Shown: positions 46,871 to 59,145, counted from the stretch's first letter. The stretch is 64,000 nucleotides of DNA from Saturnia japonica (GCA_033032175.1 CM065304.1:16554001-16618000), one strand, 5' to 3'. Notes: a model not told the origin generated them from the sequence alone. Translations and numbers: made by a program.

Positions 46871-48255
46871 TAAAAAGGGGTACAATGATTTTGCTTTACG
46901 TATTAATATAATGATTAAAAATTGTAAATGTACATTCTACATAAAACAGCATCAGTTGCACCCCCTATGGTCCTCCCTACAGTCTTATAATTTTGATAGA
47001 TACTTTTTTCCGTCGTATAATTTAAGAGCGACGTGTATAATACTAAGCACACCGCGTTTATTACCTCTATAGAAGGCATTGAGGCAGTGTTCGGTAATTC
47101 ATACGCGCCGCTCGAGAGAGCGACTTTCACACTTGCGTCAATCGGCGCGTAAGTCAAGTGGTGCCATAGTGCTCCAAACCACCGGACTAATTTAATGAGA
47201 GGGCCTTTTCAGGAAGCCTGCGCTGCCGACGCGTCATAACTTCACATTTAAATCTTATTAACACAGAAATTACATAATTAAGGCACTGCAAGCGTGTATA
47301 TCTTTAACGTATTCCTTGAGGAATGGAATGTCGTTTCGTGAGTGGTTATTTAATTAAACTTTTTCACTTAGTTTTCATGTAACTAGCATATACATATTTC
47401 ATTTGAAGAGAATAATTGTCATTAAGTTTTTTCGACCGTCGACATACATTTTTGGAACACTATTTTTTACGATCATTAAATTTATTTAAATTTTCCGCGA
47501 AGCAAAAATACAATATTTGCCTCATGGTGTTAATTTTATGAGAAAAGTGGAAACTTTTATTTATTCTGCTGAGTGGTGACAAAATACTGGTATTTCGACA
47601 CATAAAAATTATATATATGGGTACATATCATGTTGACTTATTAATATTTTTAGGCGAGGTATGGAATTATCACACGCAAAAAAATTTACAATGATTTTAT
47701 TATGCAAGTGTGTATTAAAAACCCTGTCGGATCCGTGAAGGTGTTATTAGGTATTTAGATTATATTCTGTTTATGTTATATACCTCTGATTATAAGTTAA
47801 AAAAATTACCCCTCATAAAATGTACAAAAAATTAGTTATATGACGAAACTTACTCGGCAATACAGGCGGCGGGGCAGGGTACCACCATACAATCAAACGT
47901 ACCGCTGCGTCGCGCCGGAGCTGGCGACGGTGTTACCACGTTTTAAAAATTTGCCAAATTTAAGAAAACTAAAACTAAATATGTTAATTTTAAATTACAA
48001 TAACATTTTTATTTTCATAATAAATAAAATTTTGATTTTTTTTTTGGTAATGTGATTGGGGTACCTATATACCCATTACGGATTTGATGTGGTTTTTGAT
48101 ATATATTGTATAAGTTGAACCGCTATCATGGTATAGCGTTCTATGTGTGTGTGTGAACAAAACTGCGCATGACGCAGGTTCTTTTGGAGTTGAAGTCAAT
48201 TAGATTTGTAGTTTGTCTGGTCTTATTACCTAATAAGACAGACAGCTGGTATCTA
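46871..48255. other. Non-coding stretch with two GC-rich patches
   Basis: GC-rich patches at 47,040-47,235 and 47,863-47,940 stand out. Neither gives a protein I recognise. The rest is AT-rich. Confidence 0.4.
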
Positions 48256-48600
48256 CTAGCTGTGCCCCACGGTTTCACCCGTGTTAAATTTATTTGACCA
48301 ACTTTCCACCGAGCCGCCGCGCCGTCAACGCATCCGTTGTTCATACCAACTATTATTGTTCATACTTCCCGTCCGTTTCTTCAACTTTCCAGATTGCTTG
48401 ACGTTTATTGTTATTACTCCGCTCCTTAGAACCGTAGTGTGAAGTTATATAACCTATAACCTGCTTCAATAAAATAGGCTATAAAATCTAAAAGTAATTT
48501 TTCAAGTCTGACTTACCTATTGTTTCAAAGATTAACCACCACATATACATACACAGACTCAGAAAATTCGCTCTCTCTTCTTATAATATTATAGTGTAGA
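48256..48600 (-). mobile_element. Helitron-like element, complete ends (345 bp)
   Basis: In minus orientation it begins at 48,600 with TCTACACTATAATATTATAA, preceded by A. It ends at 48,256-48,259 with CTAG followed by T. Just inside the 3' end is gcacagCTAG preceded by a gtggg/cccac block able to pair. The body has the family wording (tttccaccgagccgccgc, ttccagattgcttgacgtt). No coding capacity. Confidence 0.65.
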
Positions 48601-51319
48601 TTAGTAAATGTTATATGTTGAGTCTTGCATGCCAGAAAACTTCAACTCGATGATTGATTATTTTGCATTTTTGAAGTGAAAACTTCTTTAGCATCGTTGT
48701 GATTTGAAATTCAATGAAACGAAAAAGCGAAAGCAACAGTAAAAAGAGACAGACACATAAATTCATAAGATTTAAGGTGGGAGAAAATGAGATGGAAAGG
48801 TTTAGGCAATGGTAAAATGGTACAAAAGAGGTTTGTTGCCACGCAATAATAAATTTTATTACCTTACCGAAAAGGCACGAAACCAAAACTTTTTAGACAA
48901 CACTTATGACATTCTGTTACTGATTGATATTGTGTTAGGTTACCATGGATAATTCAAATGTGCATTAATTGAAAATGATATTGTGAATAATGATTGTGAG
49001 TACTTGTATGTACATTTACATAAACTTTAAATTAGTGTGTATTTGATCATTTTCTGAATTTAAAAAAACATAGATGTGAAGGTTTCACTTCTACCACGTG
49101 TGAATTACACACATTTTTTTTTACCTACAGTAGACTTATATTTTATTTACAGTTATCTCTTGAGATAGTCCTCCAACCATACAGTTATATTACTGTTTGA
49201 CTAACCTAAATAGGAAAATTTACTACCAATCTTAATCCTTTTACCACGGATTAGCTCAATAGCAGGCAATGAACCAAAAAAGTTGTGCGAAAATACGAAA
49301 TTGACGCTGTCGAATGATGGGTAAAAATATCAGTAAAAAAGTAAGTAGTGCGTTAGGTGCAATACTAAAGATTTAAAATATATCTAAAAATTCACCTTGT
49401 TGTAAAACAGTGAAGCCTGAGTATGTCAGAAGTATGAAAATAAGATCAATGCTGTTGAAATGTGACCTCTCCGATTTCTATGTAATGTTACATTAGCAAA
49501 TGTATTAGAAGTTAAAAGATACGAAGAAGGGCTAGTCCGGTAGATAGGGTTATTAATGTTATATTTAGAAGTTTATAATGTGTTCGTTTGAAATTGTTAT
49601 AGGGTACAAATATATAACAAGAAAATAATAAGAAAATAAAAACATATAAGTGACCAAAATAATGAAAAAGATATACAATACGTGTTTACATATGAATGTA
49701 GGTATGTAGATAACCGAGCAGATTTTAACTGATTTATATGAAGGATTGAATTAGATATTAATTATACTGGGATTTACTGTTCGGCTACCAGTACTCTAAA
49801 ACTATGTTTAGCTAGCGTATATAGCATATCTTTAACATCAAACATAATTAAAAAAAAAAAAAATATATATATTCATTAAATACCTTTATCTCATTATATG
49901 GACATTTGGTATTTCACAGATCTGTACATAATAAAAAATAATAACAGCTAGGATACTAAATTTATTATCATCAATTAATATTCACCTAATTATAATTAAT
50001 TATATTCGTACAAGTTACAAATGTATCGGATGCCACTTGGTAAACTTAAATAATTACAATTAATAATTCGTCGGGAAACTTCATTCTACCGTTCACATGT
50101 TGTCCGTAGTCAAGTTTCATTGTTTGATGAATAATAATAATTAGACCTTTTAGAATATTCTTTGCACAAACGGTCCATTTTTTATCAATCATCTATCAGA
50201 ATATTTGAATAAATGTTAGATCTTGAAAGGAAAATTTGGATTTTAGTTGAGCAGATTTTTGATTTTATTTTCAGTATTTACATTGTATTATTTTATGTGC
50301 TTATCAGGTTATTTTAAGACTTATAAAATAGACACATGTGTAAATAATATAATCTATTCGAATATTAAAAAATTGTGTTGATAGTTTTAATAAGAATATA
50401 AATGTATGGGCTATATTAATTCTCAAAGTTACATAATATAATTTAATTTAACAAAATAAGTCATTTAAAGTAGGTAGGGTATTATCGAATGTGTGTCAAA
50501 TTGTAAGGCCAATTTAATGTACCTACTGTATTCTAACATTGGAAGTTTTATTTCATAAAATATGCGAACAAGGGTCGTGATAATGTAAAAATGGCGCAAA
50601 GGGTATAACGCTGCTCCGCCATATTCCCTCGTGCGCAATAAATTCGTTTTGCTGCACTGCGCAGGCGGCGAGCCGCAACGAACACCTTCAAACAGCTGAG
50701 TTTTGTATTACCTATATCGATTTGGATGCGTTCCCGTCATTGTGTTTTAATATGAGGGTGTTATTTAGGTCATTTGATTTTTCAAAGAGGGATCGGATGA
50801 ATTATAAGCATTTTTATAATCCCCTTCGTCGTATTTTAAAAGTACTTCTACCTACCCGACACGAGTACGAAAATACTTAACGCGAAAATTATTTTCATTG
50901 ATAATTCCGTATTTGAGTTTCAGTAATAAGTAAGTGTGTATATGATTTTTGAGGAAAATATATTACGAAAGTGCGATAATTATTTCCATGTCATTATTTT
51001 CCCTTCCATATAAATACGTTGATTATCATTATATGAATAACTCAATCACCAATATTGGTTAATAATGAATACCATATCTAATAGTATGCTTTTTAAAACC
51101 TTGCGATAAAAACTAAATAAAATTCTTTCTCCTTGACACGAAATTCATTCAGCGAAAAATTACTAAATTTTAATGATTTTTCGCTGTATAAACACTTACA
51201 ATATGTATGGTAAAAACATTCCCTCGGAAAGAAGCGTATCCCTATTTGTAGCACATTCATAGGTTGATATTATAAGTAGAATAGTTTTTATTGATGTTAT
51301 ACACGATTTAGAATATTGA
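48601..51319. other. AT-rich stretch with a GC-rich patch
   Basis: A CpG-containing patch at 50,575-50,700 (ggcgcaaagggtataacgct, gcgcaggcggcgagccgc) is the only unusual part. No gene or complete element. Worn LINE-like wording near 49,300-49,640 is too weak to call. Confidence 0.4.
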
Positions 51320-51720
51320 CTATATATACCACACGGGTTCGCCCATGTTAAATTTATTCGACCAACACTCCACCGCGCCGTCGCTAATGTACCCGTACAT
51401 CCGCACCGGCGTAACGTTCTTCTCACTTCCCGTACTTTCCTACAGCTTTCCAGATTGTTTGACTTTCATGGTTACGGCGGACTCCTTAAAGTCGTAGCAT
51501 AAATATATATATCCTAACAACTTTTTAATAAATACGTCATAAAATGCTAATAATAATTATTCAAATCTGGTAGTTCCAGAGATTTGAGTTTTGAAACAAA
51601 CAAAGAAAAGGCGATCGAAAAAAGTATCCTATGTCCCATTCAATGACATACTCGACTTCTTTGCCAGGTTTCATTAGAATTCGTCCAACCGTTTCAGCGT
51701 GATTCGTGTTCTACATGAAA
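51320..51720 (-). mobile_element. Helitron-like fragment
   Basis: It shares with the 48.3- and 29.7-kb copies cacacgggttcgcccatgtt, ctccaccgcgccg, acttcccgtactttcctaca and tttccagattgtttgac. Typical element wording (ttcgtccaaccgtttcagcg) follows at about 51,680. The terminal CTAG is lost and no 5' end is visible. Confidence 0.5.
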
Positions 51721-52249
51721 GGGTATGGTTAGCGACATACACTGGTAAACAAGACGTTCTAACTCAGTCTTCAAAGCTGATTTATACGTATCCAGTCGCT
51801 GGCCATGACATTTATAATCAACTTTCAGGGTATACAGGTCTTTTAAATGTCTACTATTATGTAGTACATTAATTTAATATATCTCTGATGGTTTACTCAG
51901 CATAAGTCATTTAAGCGCCCGAATTGATTTACCATGACCAGATTTTTGGACTAGTGCGGAACACTTATTCTTTTCTAGTCTAAGTTACTCCTTATAACAT
52001 CAACATCGGCAACATCAGCATAACATTAGCATCAGCATCGATCCAACCGTTTCGAAGATTACACGGGGCAAACAGAGACAGACAAAAATTTTAAAAAAAT
52101 TGTTATTTTGTTATAACTACTTTACCGTACATTCTTTCATATGCATTTAGTAAAAAGCTGTTAATTTGACATTACAAACAGACACTTCAATTTTATTAAT
52201 TGAAAATTGATCTGATACTGTGAAAGGAGACATTGCTTAACTATATAAA
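51721..52249. other. Non-coding stretch, nothing clear
   Basis: Some Helitron-like words (atccaaccgtttcgaagatt near 52,040) suggest further worn fragments, without ends. Confidence 0.4.
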
Positions 52250-52429
52250 ATTTGGATGTTATGAAGATTGGATAGGTGTATACATACATGTATGGGGTTG
52301 ATTAACTTCGACACCATTTGATCGATTACCATAAAAATTATGAGATATCTAATTATTTTTTCATGGAGATAATTTTTAACTACGGACTACTAGCAAAAGC
52401 CAGAACGATGTCTGCGCGGGGCCAGCTAG
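52250..52429 (+). mobile_element. Helitron-like 3' end fragment
   Basis: It ends at 52,426-52,429 with CTAG followed by T, after gcgcggggccag. The upstream block (gacaccatttgatcgattac) resembles the 2.25-kb fragment. No 5' end. Confidence 0.45.
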
Positions 52430-53875
52430 TGTACTATAAAATAAGAAGGTTTTTGTTTATAAGAGACTAAGCAGTGTCCAGTAATTTTTGGTTTCATAAA
52501 GAACATGTACCACATGCGGGTGAAGGTCGGTAACAAAAGATTTAGAATGATAAACTATACTTTATTCATCGTAAGAACGCTTGCATGAGACATGTCAAAT
52601 GTTTACTTTATAGATTTAGCATAACTTAAATTGGAAGTTGATTTTTCAATTATCGTTTCTTTTTTAGAGGTAAATATAATCGATATTACGAGTATGCTAT
52701 AAATCAAGGGATGTGTAAAGCGTTAGAAATGTAATAACAAAAATAAACTATAACAATCAATTAAGATCACAATCTGGAACACTTTAATTATTGAACGCCT
52801 GACGCCAAATAACAAGATTAATTCTTCTGCATTGTTGCGTGTTGCTGCAGAAAAATGTAGGAATTAAGTAAATATATATTTTTAATTGAAGTTAAAAACT
52901 AAACTAATAATAGAAATTTACAACGGCGTTCAATCAATTCGATTCGTACGATTAATGCGATTAATTTTTGATGCCTTGGTTTTATTATTTTGGGCTACTC
53001 TAGTTTTAGGTAACATAGAAAGTAACGCTCCACGTAGTAAGAAAAAAATAACGAAAATTCACAAAAAATATTGTATAGAGGAAGCTATTAATAAATATTA
53101 TAAATATTGTATAGGATTTTGTTGTGCAAAATATTTTTATCACGCTTATCAGTACTAAAATATTTTTATAATGATTATTTATAGTCAAAATGTTTGTTTT
53201 TAGCTTATGTCATAATTTGCTTGACGTAACAATTTACTTTCTGTGGATGTGTCGATGTTACGATGAACAAGGTATAATAATACAGAATTGTCTTTTAATC
53301 AATGATTGTTTCATCGTTATTGTTATATCTGTTGTAACTTATCATTAAATCGTAAATCGATAACTATAAGTTATTTTTTGCTCATATTATGTCGACGAAG
53401 CGCCACAACACGACTTGATTACTTGAATAATGTATGATATAATTGCCACCCATGCTAGACCATTTGATTTGGTTGTAATAGTTGTAGACTGGTATGAGTA
53501 ACATTGTTTATTTGTTAATTGTTAGGTTGGTAATTAAGAATTTGTATAATGTGAAAGTGCTTATCTCATACTATTACTGTTATTTGGAAAGACAGTAAAA
53601 GCATTGACGTTAATCGTTTTTGGTTTAGATTTAGTCAGTTCTAGATGTGCCAGTTTTATGTATGAATAGTCCTTGTCGTGTCCTATGTAAAATGGAAAAT
53701 TCAGCAACATTGGAATCGAAGATATATCCCTGTAGTATATATAATATGAAATACCCATTAATATGAGACGCAAACTTTCGTTTTTCATTTATCTTAACAA
53801 CTCTTAAAGATAATAAATATATAATAGAACTAAATATATAGAGGTAAATTAGGAAATTTCTTAATAAAACCAGTC
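52430..53875. other. AT-rich stretch with one candidate small ORF
   Basis: Apart from the frame at 52,955-53,158, listed separately, I see nothing that can be supported. Confidence 0.4.
52955..53158 (+). CDS. Candidate small secreted peptide or first coding exon
   Basis: The first ATG of this frame gives 67 residues. The first 19 (MRLIFDALVLLFWATLVLG) have the layout of a cleavable signal peptide. The rest is basic (SKKKITKIHKK) with four cysteines in the order C-x11-C-x3-CC, near KYCIEEAI and CIGFCC. Alternatively, the sequence at the end of the signal region contains AG followed by GTAACA at 53,010, a fair splice donor, so the true exon could stop there. The frame is open 23 codons upstream of the ATG. 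No family is recognised, codon use follows the AT-rich background, and chance is a real possibility. Confidence 0.2.
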   Translation: MRLIFDALVLLFWATLVLGNIESNAPRSKKKITKIHKKYCIEEAINKYYKYCIGFCCAKYFYHAYQY

Positions 53876-54099
53876 AAATACATTTTGGACTCGTACACAA
53901 AGGGTCCGTACAAACATATAGGTATGTAAATAGATCTTCCATCACGGGAATTTAGGGATAAACTTAACTTTGGCGTTGGAAAAGTCAGTTTACCAGCTGC
54001 AAATAAGTTTATAATCGCAAAATGTATTTGATTGATTTAGGCGTTGCTATGCGGAAATCCATCGTAATTACTTTATCCAAATTTTCTTTGCTACTTCGG

Positions 54100-54267
54100 C
54101 CTGAAAAGGAAAACGATTGTTCCGTCTTTCTGCAACAAAAAACATTTGTTAAGAAGGTATGGATGGATTGTGTGAAGAATGATATGCGTATAAAAGGTGT
54201 GAATACAGAGATGATATTTTATAGAGTAGAGTGGAAGAAGAAAACATTTTGTGCCGAACTTACTTAA
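54100..54267 (+). pseudogene. LINE C-terminal fragment inserted in repeat R
   Basis: The frame reads KVWMDCVKNDMRIKGVNTEM then YRVEWKKKTFCAEL and a stop, closely like the C terminus of the 45.9-kb LINE remnant (MKVCMDRIRNSF...). It is only about 55 codons. The usual GRGRPK motif before it is replaced by unrelated residues. It probably came in as a 5'-truncated copy. Confidence 0.65.
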
Positions 54268-54489
54268 GTATGATAAGGGGTAAGATGATGATGAGTTGGA
54301 CCACTTCGTTTGCCATCGAGTGTGCTAAAATTAAGCAGTATCATGATAAGTAAGTACTTATTGAGTAAAACATTTGTTGAGGTGAATCTGAACCGTTTAT
54401 ATTTTCAAGCGGAAGTAGCAAAGAAAATTTGATAAAGTAGAAAGTTTTTTTTGTGATGTAACTACAAAATTATGGTTTTTGTTTTTTTA

Positions 54490-54945
54490 TACTATTTAGG
54501 TGGCATACAAGCGTACTGCCCGCCTGATGATAAGCGGCTACCGTAGTCCATGAACGCTTGTAATACCATAGGTATCAAAAGTGCGTTATCGACCTTAAAC
54601 GCTCAACCCCACAGAGCTCTGAAAAACCTTACTCATTGTAGGAACATATCACAAAGTTATTTGACTACGACCATCTGTACGGTGGAAGTATTTTATTAGT
54701 TGGTTTACCCCAAGTAGAAAGAAATCTCCAAAGAAAATTCTTTGTGCTCTATCACTCTTTGAATTCCCACTTCAGCTAGGAGCTCTGGAAATCCTACTTA
54801 CCGTAGGGACACTACACAACGTCATTTGGCTGCGATCTCCTGTAAGGAAGTCGAAGTGATGGAATACTTTCATCAGTTGGGCTCCTCCAAGTACAGAGAA
54901 ATCTCCAAAGAAATTTCTCTGTGCCCTACTTCTCGCTTTTCCCTT
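54490..54945 (+). repeat. Dispersed repeat family C, copy 2, with internal duplication
   Basis: It begins ggtggcatacaagcgtactg, then gcccgcctgatgataagcgg, and has agagctctgaaaaaccttac at 54,612. A second version of the later half begins about 165 bases on (gagctctggaaatcctactt at about 54,779). Both versions end with agaaatctccaaagaaa blocks. So the 3' half is present twice in tandem. The 40.14-40.43 kb copy has it once. Confidence 0.65.
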
Positions 54946-55196
54946 TACTTATGCTATAAGACATTGCTTCATGTTTAATTTCATGATTCTAGATCAACCA
55001 TATGGGTTTTGATTCCCTTGCGATTGTCAAAATATGCGGCATAAACTGCCATATCTTTTGATTGCTTTGACGTAGAAGTTTGATCTTAGAATACCAAGAG
55101 ATCGCGGACCTGAGTATTTTATATTGATTTCAACTTTCAACAGACGGACAATGATTTGATCCTATATGAGTTACTTTTTGAGGTACAGAACCCTAA

Positions 55197-55519
55197 AAAT
55201 GAATCATTATCGGTGTGACCATCATCGTTTATACAAAGTATGCATGTAAATTATTACGGAATAGATATACCATATACATTTGTAAAATACTCGATCACAG
55301 TAAGAAAATTGCGATTGCATGCACGATTATTATTCAGAAATTGCACTTAATGGACAAAGTTTATACGTTTCGAGCTAATTTTAAAAGAATATATTCTTTC
55401 ATTGTTTCTTTTGTGTATAATTAATGAATTCAAGTTGATTTGTAATGCTTTTTTTTTAATTCTATAATAATAAACCTTATTACTTTCATCGTTTATAATA
55501 ATATGCTAATTTATATATA
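55197..55519. other. AT-rich stretch, no gene seen
   Basis: Nothing recognised. Confidence 0.5.
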
Positions 55520-55680
55520 ACCAGCTGGTCCAGAAGACGTTCTATTGCCCTTGCTAGTAGCCCATAAGGATCAGAGTGGCACCTATCGTATTTGGGAATA
55601 GTATATAAACCTTCTCCATAAAAAACACTTCATTCTACCAACTTTCAAGGTCAAACATCAGTCAAACGGATATGAAGTAT
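55520..55680 (-). mobile_element. Helitron-like fragment
   Basis: It begins accagctggtccagaagacg, the complement of a typical 3' end region, and continues with worn element wording up to the start of the next Helitron copy at 55,686. Its own terminal CTAG is not preserved. Confidence 0.35.
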
Positions 55681-55685
55681 ATAAA

Positions 55686-56403
55686 TCTATACTAATATTA
55701 TAAAGCTGAAGAGTTTATTTAGTTCAACGCGCTAAACTCAGGAAGTAGGTACTAGTTGGAATGGAAAAATTATTTTAGTGTTGGATAGCCAATTTACCGA
55801 TGAAGGCTATAGGCTATATAACATTACGCTACGACCAATAGGAGCGGAGCTACAATGAAAAATGTTGCAAAAACAGGGTAAATTTATTCCTTTTGAATGT
55901 CTCCATTGCGTGCGCTGCGTAAATGGTTAAAGTTATGCAACAACGATGTGTGACGGAACTGTTTATCTTAAAAAATTAAAAAAAAAGTCTGGGATTGCAT
56001 ATGTTTATCTTTTAAGGTTGACGCAATATAATCTTTTTTATGGTAACAAAATTTGTTCTAAAATAATGCATTATTTGCGAAGGTGTTTTTATAAATATGG
56101 TAATAATCCTTATCAAAATAAATACGTTATTCATCATAATCATTTAATTTGGGACAAAGTTGGCCTTTAAATCATTTGATTTCAATGAATATATTAAGAT
56201 ATATCACTTTTTAAAATAACTCCGCAGCAAAATAATAATCAAGTACCGCTCGTGCATTTTAGCGGAATGATGTGGCAGCCGGGCGGCACCTATAAATTGT
56301 ATTGTAGGTACCTACTACAATTATTGTTATTTGTCTCTGCCTACGTCCCACTCTAACCCTCTCTCTCTTATGTGATGCAGACGAAGTTCCGCGGGTCAGC
56401 TAG
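55686..56403 (+). mobile_element. Helitron-like element, complete ends (718 bp)
   Basis: The 5' end is TCTATACTAATATTATAAAG, preceded by A. The 3' end is gcgggtcagCTAG followed by T. It is longer than the other copies. It contains no domain-bearing open frame, so it is non-autonomous. The 74-codon frame at 55,946-56,170 looks like chance. Confidence 0.65.
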
Positions 56404-57299
56404 TCTCATATATATCAATATACATTCCCATATAATTATTATACAGATAGATTTTATATGTAATAGTAGTTTATAAAACCTATATTTGCAAACGTTTTTA
56501 CAAAAAAAATATCCTATCTACTTTTTAGTGTAAGCTGACTTATATTACTGGAAATTATTATGTGAGTATGTTTGTATCTACATAATATTAAATGAATCGT
56601 AACCGAAGCGACCTTTAGTGCATCTTATTGGCGCATTCAGGGCACTCTCTATACATCGTGTTTTCGTTCACGCTCTATCATATATTTCATGCAAACATAA
56701 TTGATAAAACTCTGAGTTTTTGTTAAAAGTCGATCAAATGATCATAATAAAAAATACTGAAATACTTTATATTTATGTACCACAAAGTGATAAAAAACCC
56801 CACAACACATTATTATAGGCAGTTCTAATAGCGTAAAACTAATTTTTCTCTACGTGTCTTTCGATGCAAACTGATGTGTCCTTGAGAAAAGTTGAGATGT
56901 TCACTTCATCTAAAACATTATCGTATGAAGCGTCAATTTTCCACGTTACCGTGACAGGAACAAAGCGCGGACATCCCCATTAAACCGCTTATTTAATAGT
57001 TGAAAATAAAGGTGGCGGAAGGGGCCCACGCGCCCATTATTCCTTTATGTACCGCACCGTTTTTTGTCACTTCCTCTTACTCCTATTTTACGTCGTCGCT
57101 GCGAATAAGGAGAAGCGCCACCGATTTGTCTGCACCAGTTGAACTAATCTATCAGCTGATTCATTGTTAATGTTTTCATTCAGCCTTTCCAGCTTTTATG
57201 TGTCCACACTAAATCTCAATCATTTGTTTTTCTGAACTAAAATATTAAAATCATAATATCTCTGCATTATTTACGTTAATAATCCGCCATTATTAAAAC
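56404..57299. other. AT-rich stretch with a GC-rich block
   Basis: The block 57,005-57,125 (ggcggaaggggcccacgcgc and later gtcgtcgctgcgaataagg) is GC-rich and unexplained. No gene recognised. Confidence 0.4.
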
Positions 57300-57400
57300 A
57301 AAAAAATCATCATCATTTAGTCCACTGCTAGACATAAACCTCTCCCAAGTTTCGCCATCGGATTCGATCTCTGACTTTTCGCATCTTTTGATTTTCAATC
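57300..57400 (-). pseudogene. RTE-like LINE 3' end scrap
   Basis: The minus strand reads RDRIRWRNLGEVYV, a stop, QWTK, then stop codons, followed by gatgatgatt. RTE-like LINEs in Lepidoptera commonly end with W..LGEAYVQQWT and a gatgatgatg tail. About 33 codons at most are left. Confidence 0.55.
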
Positions 57401-58269
57401 ATGTGTTCATAAATATATTTTATTTGAGTTGCGATAAGTGTTTTTAATAAATTACTGCATTTTTTGCTGAGATGGATTAAAAAAAAAACTTTTGTATTTG
57501 AGAATATTAATATTTGGAAAACCTCCGTGATCATGCTGTAAAGTTTTTTTTTTTCGGAATTGCGTCACTCTAACACTGATTCAGTTTACGAATACTTTGC
57601 GCAATAAACAAAAAAATAAGGTACCTAGTTACAATACAAATTAATTAAAATATCGATTTCTTGTTCAGTTTCCTCAAAGCCCGCACCGCACAGCTATGTG
57701 TTACGTTGTCGAAATGAAACTAAAGCTGATAAATGAGAAATATCTGTGAAAAAACCTTACTCTAGTGCATTAGTACCGACCATAAAACTTTAAAAGTATA
57801 CATGCTCCTTTCATTCGATGTATAGAAAGCCAGACGCTAGAAATGAAACCCCGCCAAAAAACGTTCAGTACTAAAATAAAGCAGCAAGAATCTGTTCCCG
57901 GTATTGATTTAACTCCAGCAAGCGGAGTGCAAGGAGAGCGGGGGTGCGGTGGCAACAAAAAATAAAATTAAAAATATGCATAATAAAAATTTTGGTCGAT
58001 AACGATGGGTCCCCCAGCGCTGTGAACGGTTGCTCCTAATGTTTGGGGTGCCGAATCGATTATTTTAGAAATTATACGCATGTATAGAAAGTGCTATTTA
58101 TGATCAACAGCCAGTGTTTGTTGTTGTCATATCATTATTTCTCATCTCTAGCAATATGTGGTCGTGAAAGTAGAGTCAAATATAAGTAGGTATCAACTGA
58201 TTTAGCAAGATATCTTTAGATGTCTTGTATTTCATGAGACCTATCAGAACAAGCTTTAATTATATAATA
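57401..58269. other. AT-rich stretch, no gene seen
   Basis: Nothing recognised apart from a GC-richer patch at 57,910-57,955. Confidence 0.45.
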
Positions 58270-59145
58270 CTAGCTGGTACCCGCGACTTCGTCCACGTAT
58301 TATTGGTTACCAAAGACTGATCTCGTAACACGATAAATTAAAAATATCATAGATAGGTTTATCACTGTGTGTATGGTGGTTGCTATCCATACCACTCTGC
58401 TATATTACCGCATATACACCGGCTGATTTCGAAACACGACAAAACAAACAAATTATATATGGGTTTATCACTATGTGTATGGTGGTCGCGATCCCTACCA
58501 CCACACTATATTACTGATTATACATGGGCTGATTCCGGAACACGATAAACCAAAAGAAAATGATAAATGTTTTCCCTAATTCCCTAATTTGAGTTATGAT
58601 GGATTCTTCATACAAAATTACATCGCCTATTTTACCCCTTCAAGTTTTATTTTCGCAACATAATGTAGCCTATGTCCTTCTCCAACGCCCATTATATCTC
58701 TTTACCAAAATTCAATAAAATTGGTTTGAAGTATATCAAAATGTCAGGCGGTTGTGTATTCAAATCACGTCGGGGTCCCCACATGTGGGATAACACAATA
58801 AAATAATTTGCTTGTTACTAAACTGTATAACCCATATAATTTACAATACGTATATAAATGTCAATAAATCAACAAACCAGTTGGTGTGGAAACCAATATC
58901 ATTTCACCAACCGCACATGCGCATTGGTGTTTCAACATTTTCTTCTTACAAACTTTCATTCTCTATTAGATCCTCTTAAAGTTTTATTTTTGCTAAAATA
59001 TCCTTTCCCAAGGTTGAATCTATCTCTATACCAAAATTCATTAAAATTGGTTATGCGGTTTAGGCGTGAAAACATAACAGACTACTACCGTAGAGACGTA
59101 GAGAGTAACGCAGAGTTACTTTCGTATTTATAATATTAGTATGGA
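58270..59145 (-). mobile_element. Helitron-like element with internal tandem repeats (876 bp)
   Basis: In minus orientation it starts at 59,145 with TCCATACTAATATTATAAAT, preceded by A. It ends at 58,270-58,273 with CTAG followed by T, after gaagtcgcgggtaccag. The 3' end matches the 16.5-kb copy closely. The part at 58,315-58,570 is a tandem repeat. No domain-bearing frame is present; the 91-codon frame at 58,858-59,133 is in typical element body wording. Confidence 0.7.
58315..58570. repeat. Tandem repeat, 106-107 bp unit, about 2.4 copies
   Basis: Units start at 58,315, 58,422 and 58,528 with gctgat/gactgat. Each has aacacgataaa or a variant. The first two also share ggtttatcactgtgtgtatg and a ctatatta block. 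The third unit is cut short. A single unit-like part is seen in the 16.5-kb element, so the array expanded here. Confidence 0.7.

Larger units (their letters stand above)
53876..55196 (+). repeat. Dispersed repeat family R, interrupted by two insertions
   Basis: The left part, 53,876 to about 54,015, matches the start of the 37.3-kb copy in worn form and then tttaccagctgcaaataag. A short middle piece at about 54,447-54,485 has gatgtaactac. The right part, from about 54,945, has ttacttatgctataagacat, gacctgagtattttatattg, a tgatcctatatgagtt block and gaaccctaaaaatg. Two insertions separate these parts: a LINE fragment (about 54,020-54,445) and a family C repeat (about 54,490-54,945). Confidence 0.6.

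Noticed and set aside
49270..49640. Possible worn LINE (phrases like VKPEYVRSMKIRSML)
   Set aside because: Too many frame changes and no clear signature motif to support a call.
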